DNA from: Mycolicibacterium flavescens | GTDB taxonomy: Bacteria; Actinomycetota; Actinomycetes; Mycobacteriales; Mycobacteriaceae | Length of the DNA stretch: 64,000 nt | Assembly: GCF_001722335.1 (NCBI RefSeq) | Contig: NZ_MIHA01000025.1 | Span: forward strand, 6,341-70,340 | Direction of reading: 5' to 3' | Part shown: piece after piece, positions 14,290 to 24,940 of the stretch | How the letters are laid out: every line of letters begins with the position of its first letter | How positions within the stretch are numbered: the first letter of the stretch is position 1 | Position numbers and translations under genes: made by a program | The notes under the pieces: model-generated | Databases searched by the model: none | What the model was told of the DNA's origin: nothing | The model's input: only the letters and a program-made list of their open reading frames with translations

Positions 14290-15690
14290 ATGTCCGAGAA
14301 CCTGCCGACGACTTCGCGTGCGCTGACCGGCTTCGGGCGTACCGCACCGTCGGTCGCCCAGGTGCTGAGCACACCGGACGTCGAACTGATCGCCCGAGCG
14401 GTCCGCGAGGCCGCCGACCGCAGCGCCTCGAGCCCCACCTACCTGCAGCGCGGCGTGCTCGCCCGCGGCCTCGGCCGGTCCTACGGCGACCAGGCGTGCA
14501 ACGGCGGCGGCTTGGTCATCGACATGACCGCGCTGCACCGGATCCACTCGATCAGCGCCGAGACCGCGGTGGCCGACGTCGACGCCGGCGTCAGCCTCGA
14601 CCAGTTGATGAAGGCGGCACTGCCTTTCGGTCTGTGGGTGCCGGTGCTGCCCGGCACCCGGCAGGTCACCGTCGGCGGCGCGATCGCCTCGGACATCCAC
14701 GGCAAGAACCACCACAGCGCCGGCAGCTTCGGCAACCACGTGCTGTCGATGGACCTGCTGATGGCCGACGGCGAGGTGCGCACACTCACCCCCGACGGCC
14801 CCGACGCCGAGCTGTTCTGGGCCACGGTCGGCGGCAACGGCCTGACCGGCGTCGTGCTGCGCGCCCGGATCGCGATGACCCGCACCGAGACCGCCTACTT
14901 CATCGCCGACGGTGTGGCCACCCGCGACCTCGACGAGACCGTCGCGGTGCACCTCGACGGCAGCGAGGACCGCTACACCTACTCCAGCGCGTGGTTCGAC
15001 CTGATCAGCCCGCCGCCCAAACTCGGACGCGCCTCGATCAGCCGCGGCAGCCTCGCGACACTGGACCAGCTGCCGCCCAAGCTGGCCAGGGACCCGCTGA
15101 AATTCGATGCGCCGCAACTACTCACGGTGCCGAACATCTTCCCGGTCAGCGCCATGAACAAGCTGTCGTTCATGGCGATCGGTGAGGTGTACTACCGGCT
15201 CGGCGGAACCTACAGCGGCAAGATCATGAACCTGTCGCAGTTCTACCACATGCTCGACCTGGTCAGCGGCTGGAACAACGCTTACGGCCCAGCCGGTTTC
15301 GCGCAGCACCAGTTCCTGGTCCCGCCCGACGCGCTCGAGGAGTTCAAGGCGATCATCCGCTGGATCCAGACCAGGGGCCACTACTCGGCGCTCAACGTGT
15401 TCAAGCTGTTCGGCCCCGGTAACCGTGCGCCGCTGAGCTTTCCGATGGCCGGGTGGAACGTCGCGATGGATTTCCCCAACCGGCCCGGGGTCAACGAGTT
15501 CCTCAACGAACTCGACGAGCGGGTGATGGAGTTCGGCGGCCGGGTCTACACCGCCAAGGACTCCCGGGTGACCGCCGAGCGCTTCCACCAGATGTATCCC
15601 CGTATCGACGAATGGATCGCCGTGCGCCGCAAGGCCGACCCGAACGGTGTCTTCGCATCCGACATGGCCCGACGCTTGGAGTTGCTGTAA
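14290..15690 (+). CDS. dprE1: Decaprenylphosphoryl-ribose 2'-oxidase DprE1 with Ala at the benzothiazinone-reactive cysteine position
   Basis: A 466-residue FAD-dependent oxidase of the vanillyl-alcohol-oxidase fold, orthologue of Rv3790. It oxidises decaprenyl-phosphoryl-ribose to the 2'-keto intermediate that DprE2 reduces, giving decaprenyl-phosphoryl-arabinose. The FAD domain includes [15 protein letters not shown] (about residues 60-74) and [22 protein letters not shown] near residue 422 holds the conserved lysine. In M. tuberculosis the inhibitor-reactive Cys387 lies in GWNICVDFP; here the segment is GWNVAMDFP, so residue 392 is Ala (codon GCG, 15463-15465). The stop abuts the dprE2 start. 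Confidence 0.96.
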   Translation: MSENLPTTSRALTGFGRTAPSVAQVLSTPDVELIARAVREAADRSASSPTYLQRGVLARGLGRSYGDQACNGGGLVIDMTALHRIHSISAETAVADVDAGVSLDQLMKAALPFGLWVPVLPGTRQVTVGGAIASDIHGKNHHSAGSFGNHVLSMDLLMADGEVRTLTPDGPDAELFWATVGGNGLTGVVLRARIAMTRTETAYFIADGVATRDLDETVAVHLDGSEDRYTYSSAWFDLISPPPKLGRASISRGSLATLDQLPPKLARDPLKFDAPQLLTVPNIFPVSAMNKLSFMAIGEVYYRLGGTYSGKIMNLSQFYHMLDLVSGWNNAYGPAGFAQHQFLVPPDALEEFKAIIRWIQTRGHYSALNVFKLFGPGNRAPLSFPMAGWNVAMDFPNRPGVNEFLNELDERVMEFGGRVYTAKDSRVTAERFHQMYPRIDEWIAVRRKADPNGVFASDMARRLELL

Positions 15691-16473
15691 ATGGTTCTTG
15701 ACGCCGTGGGTAATCCGCAGACCATCCTGCTGCTCGGCGGCACCTCGGAGATCGGGCTGGCGATCTGCGCGCGCTATCTGCGCAACGCGAAGGCCCGCGT
15801 CGTGCTGGCCGACCTGCCGGGCCATCCCCGCAAGGACGACGCGATCGCGGAGATGACAGCCGCAGGCGCCAGATCCGTCGAGTGGGTCGACTTCGACGGC
15901 CTGGACACCGCCAGCCATCCCGCGGTGATCGAGAAGGCGGCCGCCGGTGGCGATATCGACGTCGCAATCGTGGCCTTCGGCCTGCTGGGTAACGCCGAGG
16001 AGCTGTGGCAGGACCAGTCCAAGGCGGTACAGATCGCCGAGATCAACTACACCGCAGCCGTTTCGGTCGGCGTGCTGCTCGGCGAGAAGATGCGCGCGCA
16101 GGGCTTCGGGCAGATCATCGCGATGAGCTCGGCCGCCGGTGAACGGGTGCGTCGCTCCAACTTCGTCTACGGCTCCACCAAGGCCGGACTGGACGGCTTC
16201 TACCTCGGGCTCGGAGAAGCGTTGCGCGAGCACGGTGTTCGAGTGCTGGTCATCCGGCCCGGCCAGGTCCGTACCACCACGACGATCGAGCACTGGAAGG
16301 CGACCGGCACCAAGGAGGCGCCGTTCACCGTCGACAAGGACTACGTCGCCGAGTTGGCGGTCACCTCCGCGGCCAAGGGCAAGGAACTGGTCTGGGCGCC
16401 GGGCACCTTCCGCTACGTGATGATGGTGCTGCGCCACATCCCGCGCCCGATCTTCCGCAAGCTCCCGATTTGA
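15691..16473 (+). CDS. dprE2: Decaprenylphosphoryl-2-keto-ribose reductase DprE2
   Basis: A 260-residue short-chain dehydrogenase, orthologue of Rv3791. It reduces the keto-ribose product of DprE1 with NADH to give decaprenyl-phosphoryl-arabinose. The Rossmann motif is GGTSEIG (16-22). The active site is Ser146/Ser147 with Tyr160 and Lys164 in YGSTKAG. The ATG follows the dprE1 stop directly, and the stop overlaps the aftA start (TGATG), so the three genes are translationally coupled. The C-terminal hydrophobic segment [18 protein letters not shown] may contact the membrane. Confidence 0.95.
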   Translation: MVLDAVGNPQTILLLGGTSEIGLAICARYLRNAKARVVLADLPGHPRKDDAIAEMTAAGARSVEWVDFDGLDTASHPAVIEKAAAGGDIDVAIVAFGLLGNAEELWQDQSKAVQIAEINYTAAVSVGVLLGEKMRAQGFGQIIAMSSAAGERVRRSNFVYGSTKAGLDGFYLGLGEALREHGVRVLVIRPGQVRTTTTIEHWKATGTKEAPFTVDKDYVAELAVTSAAKGKELVWAPGTFRYVMMVLRHIPRPIFRKLPI

Positions 16474-18341
16474 TGCCAGGCTCGCTGGCCCTGCCGACGA
16501 GAATCGCCGGGCAGATGGCGGCCGCCGGGGCGGTGGCGGTTGTCGTGGCGGTGGTGTCGCTGGCCGCGATCGCGCGGGTCGAGTGGCCCGCCTACAACTC
16601 GTCGAATCAGCTGCACGCGCTGACCACCGTCGGCCAGGTCGCCTGTCTGATCGGCGTTCTGGCCAGCGGGCTGCTGTGGCGGCGCGGGAGGCGGCGGCTC
16701 GCCGAACTGGGCGCGACGGTGTTCCTGTCGGCGTTCGCGGTGGTGACCATCGCCATGCCACTCGGGGCGACGAAGCTCTACCTGTACGGCATCTCGGTCG
16801 ACCAGCAGTTCCGCACCGAGTACCTGACCCGGCTGACCGATTCGCCGGCGCTGCGCGACATGACCTACATGGGCCTGCCGCCGTTCTACCCGCCCGGCTG
16901 GTTCTGGGTCGGCGGGCGGCTGGCCGCGCTGACCGGCACCCCCGCCTGGGAGATGTTCAAACCGTGGGCCGTCATCTCGATCACGGCCGCGGTGGCGGTC
17001 GCGTTCGTGTTGTGGGCGGCGATGATCCGCTTCGAGTACGCGCTGGTGGTGTCGACGGCCACCACCGCGGCGACACTGGCCTACTCGCCGGCCGAACCGT
17101 ACGCCGCGATCATCGCCGTGCTGCTGCCGCCGATCTTCGTGCTGGCGTGGTCGGGTCTGCGCGGCGCTGACCGCAACGGTGGCTGGGCCGCGGTCATCGG
17201 GACCGGGTTGTTCCTCGGCGTCGCCGCGCTGTCCTACACGCTGCTGCTGGCGTACGCCGCGTTCACGCTGGCAATCATGGCGGTGCTGCTGGCCGTCACG
17301 CGCCGACACATCGGCCCGCTGCTGCGGCTGGCCGTCATCGCCGCGATCTCGATCGCCATGTGGCTGGTCGGGCTGGGCCCGTGGCTGCTGGCCGCCGCCC
17401 GCGGCGAACCCGCCGACTCCGGCACCGCGCAGCACTACCTGCCGACCGACGGGGCACAGCTGGAGTTCCCGATGCTGCATCCCACGCTGCTCGGCGCGTT
17501 GTGCATGCTGGGCACGCTGTGGCTGGTCTGGCGGGCGCGGTCCTCGACGCGGGCCGGGGCCCTGGCGATCGCGGTGCTGGCCGTCTACGCCTGGTCGCTG
17601 CTGTCGATGCTGACCACGCTGCTGGGTACGACGCTGCTGTCGTTCCGTCTGAACCCGACGCTGACGATCCTGCTGACCGCCGCGGGTGCGTTCGGCTTCA
17701 TCGACGTCACCCGCGCGGTGGCGGCCCGGGTGCGGCCGGAGAACGCGCAGAAGGTGGTGGCGGTCGCGGCGACGCTGGGCGCCGTCGGCGCGCTGACCTA
17801 CAGCCAGGACATCCCCGACGTGCTGCGCTCGGACATCGTCGTCGCCTACACCGACACCGACGGCGACGGGCAGCGCGCGGACCGCCGGCCCCCGGGCGCC
17901 GAGCGCTACTACCGCGAGATCGACGCCAGGATCCTCGAGGTGACGGGCCGGCCCCGCAACGAGACCGTCGTCCTGACCGCCGACTACAGCTTCCTGTCGT
18001 ACTACCCGTACTACGGTTTCCAGGGGCTCACGTCGCACTACGCCAACCCGCTCGCCCAGTTCGAGAAGCGTGCCGACGCGATCGAGAGCTGGGCCACGCT
18101 GACCGAGGCCGACCGGTTCGTCGAAGCGCTGGACAACCTGGCCTGGGAGGCGCCGACGGTGTTCCTGATGCGCCGCGGCGCCGACGACACCTACACGCTG
18201 CGGCTGGCCTCCGACGTGTACCCGAACCAGCCCAACGTGCGGCGCTACCACGTCGCGCTGGACGAGGCGCTGTTCGACGAACCCCACTTCGAGGTGTCCA
18301 GTATCGGCCCGTTCGTGCTTGCCATCCGCAAGCCCAATTAA
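16473..18341 (+). CDS. aftA: Arabinofuranosyltransferase AftA
   Basis: A 622-residue polytopic membrane GT-C glycosyltransferase (family GT85), orthologue of Rv3792. It adds the first arabinofuranose onto galactan, priming arabinan synthesis from decaprenyl-phosphoryl-arabinose. It has about 11-13 membrane helices in the first about 430 residues and a soluble extracytoplasmic C-terminal domain. The loop [21 protein letters not shown] (about residues 110-130) carries the acidic residues expected after the first helices. The ATG at 16473 overlaps the dprE2 TGA by one base. An alternative TTG at 16470 adds one residue. Confidence 0.93.
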   Translation: MPGSLALPTRIAGQMAAAGAVAVVVAVVSLAAIARVEWPAYNSSNQLHALTTVGQVACLIGVLASGLLWRRGRRRLAELGATVFLSAFAVVTIAMPLGATKLYLYGISVDQQFRTEYLTRLTDSPALRDMTYMGLPPFYPPGWFWVGGRLAALTGTPAWEMFKPWAVISITAAVAVAFVLWAAMIRFEYALVVSTATTAATLAYSPAEPYAAIIAVLLPPIFVLAWSGLRGADRNGGWAAVIGTGLFLGVAALSYTLLLAYAAFTLAIMAVLLAVTRRHIGPLLRLAVIAAISIAMWLVGLGPWLLAAARGEPADSGTAQHYLPTDGAQLEFPMLHPTLLGALCMLGTLWLVWRARSSTRAGALAIAVLAVYAWSLLSMLTTLLGTTLLSFRLNPTLTILLTAAGAFGFIDVTRAVAARVRPENAQKVVAVAATLGAVGALTYSQDIPDVLRSDIVVAYTDTDGDGQRADRRPPGAERYYREIDARILEVTGRPRNETVVLTADYSFLSYYPYYGFQGLTSHYANPLAQFEKRADAIESWATLTEADRFVEALDNLAWEAPTVFLMRRGADDTYTLRLASDVYPNQPNVRRYHVALDEALFDEPHFEVSSIGPFVLAIRKPN

Positions 18342-18352
18342 GATCGCACCCC

Positions 18353-21300
18353 GTGGTCGCACAAGCCGGGGTCGGGTCAAACCATAAGACCGCGCGGCTG
18401 ATCGCCATCGTCGCGGGACTGCTGGGCGCGCTGCTGGCCGTCGCGGTCCCGCTGTTGCCCGTCACGCAGACCACCGCCGAGCTGAACTGGCCGCAGAACG
18501 GCCTGCTGGAAAGCGTCGACGCCCCGCTGATCGGCTACGTCGCGACCGATCTGGAGATCAGCATTCCGTGCAGCGCGGCCGCACCGCTGGCCGCACCGGA
18601 CACCCGCGGGCGCACCGTGCTGCTCTCCACGGTGCCCAAGCAGGCGCCCAAGGCCGTCGACCGCGGCCTGCTGATCGAGCGGGTCAACAACGACCTGCTG
18701 GTCATCGTGCGCAACACCCCGGTGATCAGCGCACCGCTGGCCGAGGTGCTCAGCCCGCAGTGCGAGCGGCTCACGTTCACCGCCCACGCCGACAAGGTGA
18801 CCGGCGAGTTCGTCGGGCTGACCCAGGGCGCCGACGACCCGGAGCCCGGGCAACCGCTGCGCGGCGAGCGCGGCGGCTACGACTTCCGGCCGCAGATCGT
18901 CGGCGTGTTCACCGACCTGTCCGGGCGCGCGCCGCCGGGCCTGGAGTTCTCGGCCACCCTCGACTCCCGCTACAGCACCTCGCCCACGCTGCTCAAGACG
19001 CTCGCGATGATCATCGGGGTGGCGATGACGGTCGTCGCGCTGGGCGCCCTGCACGTGCTCGACACCGCCGACGGCCGCCGCGTCAAGCGGTTCCTGCCGC
19101 CGCGCTGGTGGACGCTGCGCCCGCTGGACGGGGTGGTCACCGCGGTGCTGGTGTGGTGGCACTTCGTCGGCGCCAACACCGCCGACGACGGCTACATCCT
19201 GACCATGGCCCGGGTCTCCGAGCAGGCCGGCTACATGGCCAACTACTACCGCTGGTTCGGCACCCCGGAGGCGCCGTTCGGCTGGTACTACGACCTGCTG
19301 GCGCTGTGGGCGCACGTCAGCACCCACAGCGTGTGGATGCGGCTGCCCACCCTGCTGATGGCGTTGACGTGCTGGTGGCTGATCAGCCGCGAGGTGATCC
19401 CGAGGCTGGGGCACGCGGTCAAGACCACCCCGGCGGCGGCGTGGACGGCGGCCGGTCTGTTCCTGGCGTTCTGGCTGCCGCTGAACAACGGGCTGCGGCC
19501 CGAGCCGATCATCGCGCTGGGCATCCTGCTGACCTGGTGCTCGGTGGAGCGCGGCGTGGCCACCAGCCGGCTGCTGCCGGTGGCGATCGCGGTCATCATC
19601 GGCGCGCTGACGCTGTTCTCCGGCCCGACCGGAATCGCCGCCGTCGGGGCGCTGCTTGTCGCCGTCGGACCACTGAAAACCATTGTGGCCGCGCATGTCT
19701 CGCGATTCGGCTACCTGGCGCTGCTGGCGCCGATCCTGGCCGCGTCGACCGTGACGATCATCCTGATCTTCCGCGACCAGACGCTGGCCGCCGAACTGCA
19801 GGCCAGCGGATTCAAGTCCGCCGTCGGCCCGAGCCTGAGCTGGTTCGACGAGCACATCCGCTACGAGCGGCTGTTCACGCTGAGCCCCGACGGCTCGGTG
19901 GCGCGGCGCTTCGCGGTGCTGACACTGCTGCTGGCGCTGGCGGCCGCGGTCGCGATGGCGTTGCGCAAGTTCAAGATTCCGGGTACCGCGCTGGGCCCCA
20001 GCCGCCGCATCGTCGGCATCACCGTGATCTCGTTTTTGGCGATGATGTTCACCCCCACCAAGTGGACCCACCACTTCGGGGTGTTCGCCGGGCTGGCCGG
20101 TTCGCTGGGCGCGCTGGCTGCCGTAGCGGTCACCGCGGCCGCGATGCGCTCGCGCCGCAACCGGTCGGTGTTCGCCGCCACCGTGCTGTTCACCATGGCG
20201 CTGTCGTTCGCCACCGTCAACGGCTGGTGGTACGTCTCCAACTTCGGTGTGCCGTGGTCGAATGCCATGCCGGAGTGGAAGTTCGGCTTCTCGACGATCC
20301 TGCTGGGCCTGACGGTCCTGACGCTGCTGGCCGCCGCCTGGTTCCACTTCTCCGGACGCGACGTCTCACCGCCCGGCCCGCCGCGGCGCTGGCAGCGGAT
20401 CGTGCAGGCGCCGCTGGCCGTCGCCACCTGGCTGGTGGTGACCTTCGAGGTGGTGTCGCTGACCGTGGCGATGATCGGCCAGTACCCGGCCTGGAGTGTG
20501 GGCCGCTCCAACCTCGAGGCGCTCACCGGGAAGACCTGCGGTATGGCCGAAGACGTTCTGGTCGAACAGGACCCGAACGTCGGCATGCTCGTCCCGGTCG
20601 ACACACCCGTCGGCGAGGCCCTCGGCGCGGGCGTCGCACAGGGCTTCGGGCCCAACGGGATTCCCGCCGACGTCTCCGCCGATCAGACCGTCAGCGGAGA
20701 GGGCACGTCGACCAACTTCGCCGACACCGACAACAACGACGAGGACCAGGCCGGCAACGGCGGCACCGAGGGCGGCACCACCGCCGGCGCCGGGGTCAAC
20801 GGCTCCCGGGCCCGACTGCCATACAACCTCGACCCGCGCACCACCCCGGTGATGGGCAGTTGGCGGGCCGGCACCCAGCAGCCCGCGCAGTTGCGGTCGG
20901 CCTGGTACCGGCTGCCCGCCGACCGGGACGCGGCCGGTCCGCTGCTCGTCGTCTCCGCGGCCGGCCGGTTCGACTCCGGTGAGGTGGTCCTGCAGTGGGC
21001 CACCGACGAACAGGCCGCGGCCGACGAACCCGGCGGCGGCCTCGGGTTCGGCGACGTCGGCGCCTCACCGGCCTGGCGCAACCTGCGCGCGCCGCTGGCG
21101 GCGATCCCCGGCGAGGCCACCCAGGTCCGGCTGGTCGCCACCGACGACGACCTCGACCCGCAGCACTGGATCGCGATCACCCCGCCGCGCATCCCCGACC
21201 TGCGCACCCTGCAGGACGTCGTCGGCTCCGAGGACCCGGTGTTCCTGGACTGGCTGGTCGGCCTGGCGTTCCCGTGCCAGCGGCCCTACGGGCACCAGAA

Positions 21301-21583
21301 CGGCGTCATCGAGGTGCCGAAGTGGCGGATCCTGCCCGACCGGTTCGGCGCCGAGGCGAACTCGCCGGTGATGGACTACCTCGGCGGCGGGCCGCTGGGC
21401 ATCACCGAACTGCTGGTGCGCGCGACGACGGTGTCGACCTATCTCAAGGACGACTGGTTCCGCGACTGGGGTTCGCTGCAGCAGCTCACCCCGTGGTACC
21501 CCGACGCCACCGCGGCCCGTCTGGACCTGGGCACCGCGACCCGCAGCGGGCTGTGGAGCCCGGCGCCGCTGCGGCTGTCCTGA
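18353..21583 (+). CDS. embC: Arabinosyltransferase EmbC
   Basis: A 1076-residue GT-C arabinosyltransferase (family GT53), orthologue of Rv3793, mainly needed for lipoarabinomannan arabinan. The N-terminal helix (about residues 14-36) is followed by an extracytoplasmic jelly-roll domain and a membrane core. The catalytic acidic pair is Asp278-Asp279 in NTADDGYILTMAR. The periplasmic C-terminal domain contains two carbohydrate-binding modules and ends before FRDWGSLQQL. A Gly/Asp/Glu-rich insert lies near residues 780-825. The GTG start is 11 nt after aftA with no strong ribosome site, so coupling to aftA is likely. Confidence 0.95.
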   Translation: MVAQAGVGSNHKTARLIAIVAGLLGALLAVAVPLLPVTQTTAELNWPQNGLLESVDAPLIGYVATDLEISIPCSAAAPLAAPDTRGRTVLLSTVPKQAPKAVDRGLLIERVNNDLLVIVRNTPVISAPLAEVLSPQCERLTFTAHADKVTGEFVGLTQGADDPEPGQPLRGERGGYDFRPQIVGVFTDLSGRAPPGLEFSATLDSRYSTSPTLLKTLAMIIGVAMTVVALGALHVLDTADGRRVKRFLPPRWWTLRPLDGVVTAVLVWWHFVGANTADDGYILTMARVSEQAGYMANYYRWFGTPEAPFGWYYDLLALWAHVSTHSVWMRLPTLLMALTCWWLISREVIPRLGHAVKTTPAAAWTAAGLFLAFWLPLNNGLRPEPIIALGILLTWCSVERGVATSRLLPVAIAVIIGALTLFSGPTGIAAVGALLVAVGPLKTIVAAHVSRFGYLALLAPILAASTVTIILIFRDQTLAAELQASGFKSAVGPSLSWFDEHIRYERLFTLSPDGSVARRFAVLTLLLALAAAVAMALRKFKIPGTALGPSRRIVGITVISFLAMMFTPTKWTHHFGVFAGLAGSLGALAAVAVTAAAMRSRRNRSVFAATVLFTMALSFATVNGWWYVSNFGVPWSNAMPEWKFGFSTILLGLTVLTLLAAAWFHFSGRDVSPPGPPRRWQRIVQAPLAVATWLVVTFEVVSLTVAMIGQYPAWSVGRSNLEALTGKTCGMAEDVLVEQDPNVGMLVPVDTPVGEALGAGVAQGFGPNGIPADVSADQTVSGEGTSTNFADTDNNDEDQAGNGGTEGGTTAGAGVNGSRARLPYNLDPRTTPVMGSWRAGTQQPAQLRSAWYRLPADRDAAGPLLVVSAAGRFDSGEVVLQWATDEQAAADEPGGGLGFGDVGASPAWRNLRAPLAAIPGEATQVRLVATDDDLDPQHWIAITPPRIPDLRTLQDVVGSEDPVFLDWLVGLAFPCQRPYGHQNGVIEVPKWRILPDRFGAEANSPVMDYLGGGPLGITELLVRATTVSTYLKDDWFRDWGSLQQLTPWYPDATAARLDLGTATRSGLWSPAPLRLS

Positions 21584-21647
21584 CCGGTCCGGCCGCTTTG
21601 CGACACCGGCACGGTCCCGCGTGGCGGGCGCACTCATCGGCGTCGCC

Positions 21648-21653
21648 TACCAT
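21648..21653 (+). promoter_or_regulatory. Possible internal -10 box before embA
   Basis: TACCAT lies 8 nt before the GTG at 21662, within the 78-nt embC-embA gap. It could give an embAB-specific transcript. Confidence 0.4.
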
Positions 21654-21661
21654 CGACCCTC

Positions 21662-24600
21662 GTGCCGAGCGACGAGGATGAGCGGACCCGCCGGGTCGCC
21701 CGACTGATCGCCGTCGTCGCGGGCCTCGCCGGTGTGCTGCTGTGCGGGCTGGTCCCGCTGCTGCCGGTCCAGCAGACCACCGCGACGATCCTGTGGCCCC
21801 AGGCGCCGAATGAGGACGGCTTCGTCACCGACATCACGGCGCCGCTGGTGTCCGGCGCCCCGCAAGCGCTCGACGTGTCGATCCCGTGCCAGGCGGTGGC
21901 CACGCTGCCCGAAGACGGCGGACTGGTGCTGTCGACGGTGCCGCCGGGCGGGATCGACGCCACCCGCAACGGACTGTTCGTGCGGGCCACCTCCGACGTC
22001 GTGGTGGTGGCCTTCCGCGACTCGGTGGCCGCCGTCGCACCGAGGCCGGCCGTCGAATCGGGCGCCTGCAGCACGCTGCACGTATGGGCCGACCCGGGAG
22101 CGGTCGGCGCCGACTTCATCGGCATCCCCGGCGCCGTCGGCACCCTGGCCCCGGAGAAGAAGCCGCAGGTGGCGGGCGTCTTCACCGACCTGCGGGTCGC
22201 CCCGCAGGACGGACTGTCGGCGCGTATCGACGTCGACACCCGGTTCATCACCTCACCGACGACGCTCAAGCTCGCGGCGATGGTGCTCGGCGTGCTGTGC
22301 GTGCTGGCGTCGGTGGTGGCGCTCGCGCTGATCGACCGCGCCGCGGGCCGGCGGGCACCCCGGGCGGGACGGCGCTGGTGGCGCGTCGGCTTCTGGCACT
22401 GGGCGGCCGACATCGGCGTCGTCGGCACGCTGGGCCTGTGGCACATGATCGGCGCGCTGTCCTCGGACGACGGGTACAACCTGACCATCGCGCGGGTGTC
22501 GGCCGACGCCGGCTACACCGCCAACTACTACCGCTTCTTCGGCGCCACCGAGGCCCCGTTCGACTGGTACCAGTCGGTGCTCTCGGCGCTGGCGTCGGTG
22601 AGCACCGCCAGCGTCTGGATGCGCCTGCCCGCCACGGCCGCTGCAATCGGCGCGTGGCTGATCGTGAGCCGCTGCGTGCTGCCGCGCCTCGGCGGCCGGC
22701 TGGCGGCCAACCGGGTGACCGTGTGGACCGGCGCGGCGGTGTTCCTGGCGGCGTGGCTGCCGTTCAACAACGGCCTGCGTCCGGAGCCGCTGATCGCGTT
22801 CGGAGCGGTCGCGGTGTGGGTGCTGGTCGAGAACGCCGTCGCCACCCGGCGGGTGTGGCCGGCGGCGGTGGCCGTCGTGGTGGCGGTGTTCGCGGTGACG
22901 CTGGCGCCCCAGGGCCTGATCGCGGTGGCCCCGCTGCTGGTCGGGGCCCGCGCGATCGTGGGCACCATCCGGGCGCGGCGCCCGGTCGACGGGGTGCTGG
23001 CCCCGGTGGCCGCGCTGCTGGCGTCGCTGTCGGTGATCTTCGTGGTCGTGTTCCGCGACCAGACCCTGGCGACCGTCGCCGAGTCGGCGCGCATCAAGTA
23101 CGTGGTGGGCCCGACGATCGCCTGGTACCAGGACTTCCTGCGCTACTACTTCCTGACCGTCGAGGACAGCGTCGACTCGTCGCTGACCCGGCGGTTCGCG
23201 GTGCTGGTGCTGATGCTGTGCCTGTTCGGCATGCTGGCCGTGCTGCTGCGCCGCGGCGGGGTCGCCGGCATGGCCCGCGGGCCGGTGTGGCGGCTGATCG
23301 GGTCTACGGCCGTCGGCCTGCTGCTGCTGACGTTCACCCCGACCAAGTGGGCGGTGCAGTTCGGCGCGTTCGCCGGGCTGGCCGGCGCGCTGGGCGCGGT
23401 GACGGCGTTCGCGTTCGCGCGGGTCGGTCTGCACAGCCGCCGCAACCTCGCGCTGTACGTGACCGCGCTGCTGTTCGTGCTGGCCTGGGCGACATCGGGG
23501 ATCAACGGCTGGTTCTACGTCGGCAACTACGGGGTGCCGTGGTTCGACAAGCAGCCCGTGATCGCCGGTATCCCGGTGACCGGCATCTTCCTGGTGCTGG
23601 CCATCGCATCGGGGCTGCTCGCGGGCTGGCTGCACTTCCGGATCGACTACGCCGGGCACACCCAGGTCGCCGACACCCGGCGCAACCGGGTGCTGGCGTC
23701 GACACCGCTTCTGGTGGTGGCGACGATCATGGTGGTGCTCGAGGTCGGCTCGATGGCCAAGGGCGCCGTGCAGCGCTACCCCGTCTACACCACCGCCAAG
23801 GCGAACGTGTCGGCGCTGAGATCGGGGCTTTCCGAGGCCAGCTGCGCCATGGCCGACGACGTGCTCGTCGAACCCGACACCAATGCCGGTCTGCTGCAAC
23901 CCGTTCCGGGTCAACGGTTCGGCGAGTACGGCCCGCTCGGCGGGGAGGACCCGGTCGGCTTCACCCCCAACGGCGTCAGCGACACCCTCGAACCGCCCGA
24001 GCCGGTCACCGCCAACCCGGGCACCGTGAACTCCGACGGCTCACCCAACGAGCCGAACGTCGGGATCGGTTTCGCCGCGGGCACCGGAGGCGGATACGGC
24101 CCGGAGGGGGTCAACGGGTCGCGGGTGTTCCTGCCGTTCGGCCTTGACCCGCAACGTGTTCCGGTGATGGGCAGCTACGACGAGAATACCGTCGCCGCCC
24201 AGGTCACCTCCGCGTGGTACCAGCTGCCGCCCCGCACCCCGGACCGGCCGCTGGTGACCGTCGCGGCGGCGGGGGCGATCTGGTTCTACGAGGAAGACGG
24301 CTCGTTCAACTACGGGCAGTCGCTGAAACTGCAGTGGGGCGTGCGCGGTCCCGACGGCGGCTACACGCCGCTGGCCGAGGTGCAACCGATCGACATCGGT
24401 CCCGGCCCGCAGAAGGCCTGGCGCAACCTGCGTTTCCCGCTCGAATGGGCCCCGCCGGAGGCAAACGTCGCCCGCATCGTCGCCGACGACCCGAACCTGT
24501 CGGAGGACCAGTGGTTCGCATTCACCCCGCCGCGGGTGCCGGTGCTGCAGACCGCCCAGGAGTTCCTCGGGTCGCAGACCCCGGTGCTGATGGACATCGC

Positions 24601-24940
24601 GACCGCCGCGAACTTCCCGTGCCAGCGGCCGTTCGCCGAACGCCTCGGCGTCGCCGAACTGCCCGAGTACCGCATCCTTCCGAATCTCAAGCAGGTGGTC
24701 GTGTCGTCGAACCAGTGGCAATCGGCCCAGGACGGAGGTCCGTTCCTGTTCATCCAGGCGCTGCTGCGGACCGCGACCGTGCCGACGTATCTGCGCGGCG
24801 ACTGGTACCGCGACTGGGGTTCGATCGAACGCTATGACCGGGTGGTGCCCGCCTCGCAGGCGCCCGACGCGGTGATCGAGCAGGGCACGGCGCGGGTGTT
24901 CGGGTGGAGCCGCAACGGACCGATCCGGGCGCTGCCATGA
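21662..24940 (+). CDS. embA: Arabinosyltransferase EmbA
   Basis: A 1092-residue GT-C arabinosyltransferase, orthologue of Rv3794. With EmbB it forms the heterodimer that makes the branched 3,5-arabinofuranosyl terminus of arabinogalactan. The acidic catalytic pair is Asp269-Asp270 in [14 protein letters not shown]. The membrane core, the MLVEP-like periplasmic entry [13 protein letters not shown] and the C-terminal carbohydrate-binding region (WRNLRFP, DWGSIE) parallel EmbC and EmbB. It starts at a GTG 78 nt after embC, and the stop overlaps the embB ATG (ATGA). Confidence 0.95.
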   Translation: MPSDEDERTRRVARLIAVVAGLAGVLLCGLVPLLPVQQTTATILWPQAPNEDGFVTDITAPLVSGAPQALDVSIPCQAVATLPEDGGLVLSTVPPGGIDATRNGLFVRATSDVVVVAFRDSVAAVAPRPAVESGACSTLHVWADPGAVGADFIGIPGAVGTLAPEKKPQVAGVFTDLRVAPQDGLSARIDVDTRFITSPTTLKLAAMVLGVLCVLASVVALALIDRAAGRRAPRAGRRWWRVGFWHWAADIGVVGTLGLWHMIGALSSDDGYNLTIARVSADAGYTANYYRFFGATEAPFDWYQSVLSALASVSTASVWMRLPATAAAIGAWLIVSRCVLPRLGGRLAANRVTVWTGAAVFLAAWLPFNNGLRPEPLIAFGAVAVWVLVENAVATRRVWPAAVAVVVAVFAVTLAPQGLIAVAPLLVGARAIVGTIRARRPVDGVLAPVAALLASLSVIFVVVFRDQTLATVAESARIKYVVGPTIAWYQDFLRYYFLTVEDSVDSSLTRRFAVLVLMLCLFGMLAVLLRRGGVAGMARGPVWRLIGSTAVGLLLLTFTPTKWAVQFGAFAGLAGALGAVTAFAFARVGLHSRRNLALYVTALLFVLAWATSGINGWFYVGNYGVPWFDKQPVIAGIPVTGIFLVLAIASGLLAGWLHFRIDYAGHTQVADTRRNRVLASTPLLVVATIMVVLEVGSMAKGAVQRYPVYTTAKANVSALRSGLSEASCAMADDVLVEPDTNAGLLQPVPGQRFGEYGPLGGEDPVGFTPNGVSDTLEPPEPVTANPGTVNSDGSPNEPNVGIGFAAGTGGGYGPEGVNGSRVFLPFGLDPQRVPVMGSYDENTVAAQVTSAWYQLPPRTPDRPLVTVAAAGAIWFYEEDGSFNYGQSLKLQWGVRGPDGGYTPLAEVQPIDIGPGPQKAWRNLRFPLEWAPPEANVARIVADDPNLSEDQWFAFTPPRVPVLQTAQEFLGSQTPVLMDIATAANFPCQRPFAERLGVAELPEYRILPNLKQVVVSSNQWQSAQDGGPFLFIQALLRTATVPTYLRGDWYRDWGSIERYDRVVPASQAPDAVIEQGTARVFGWSRNGPIRALP

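Noticed and set aside
18377..20347. A 656-codon minus-strand frame inside embC
   Set aside because: Gln/Arg/Asp/His-rich shadow of embC with no recognisable domain. The plus-strand gene has the GT-C catalytic motif and a continuous match to the family.
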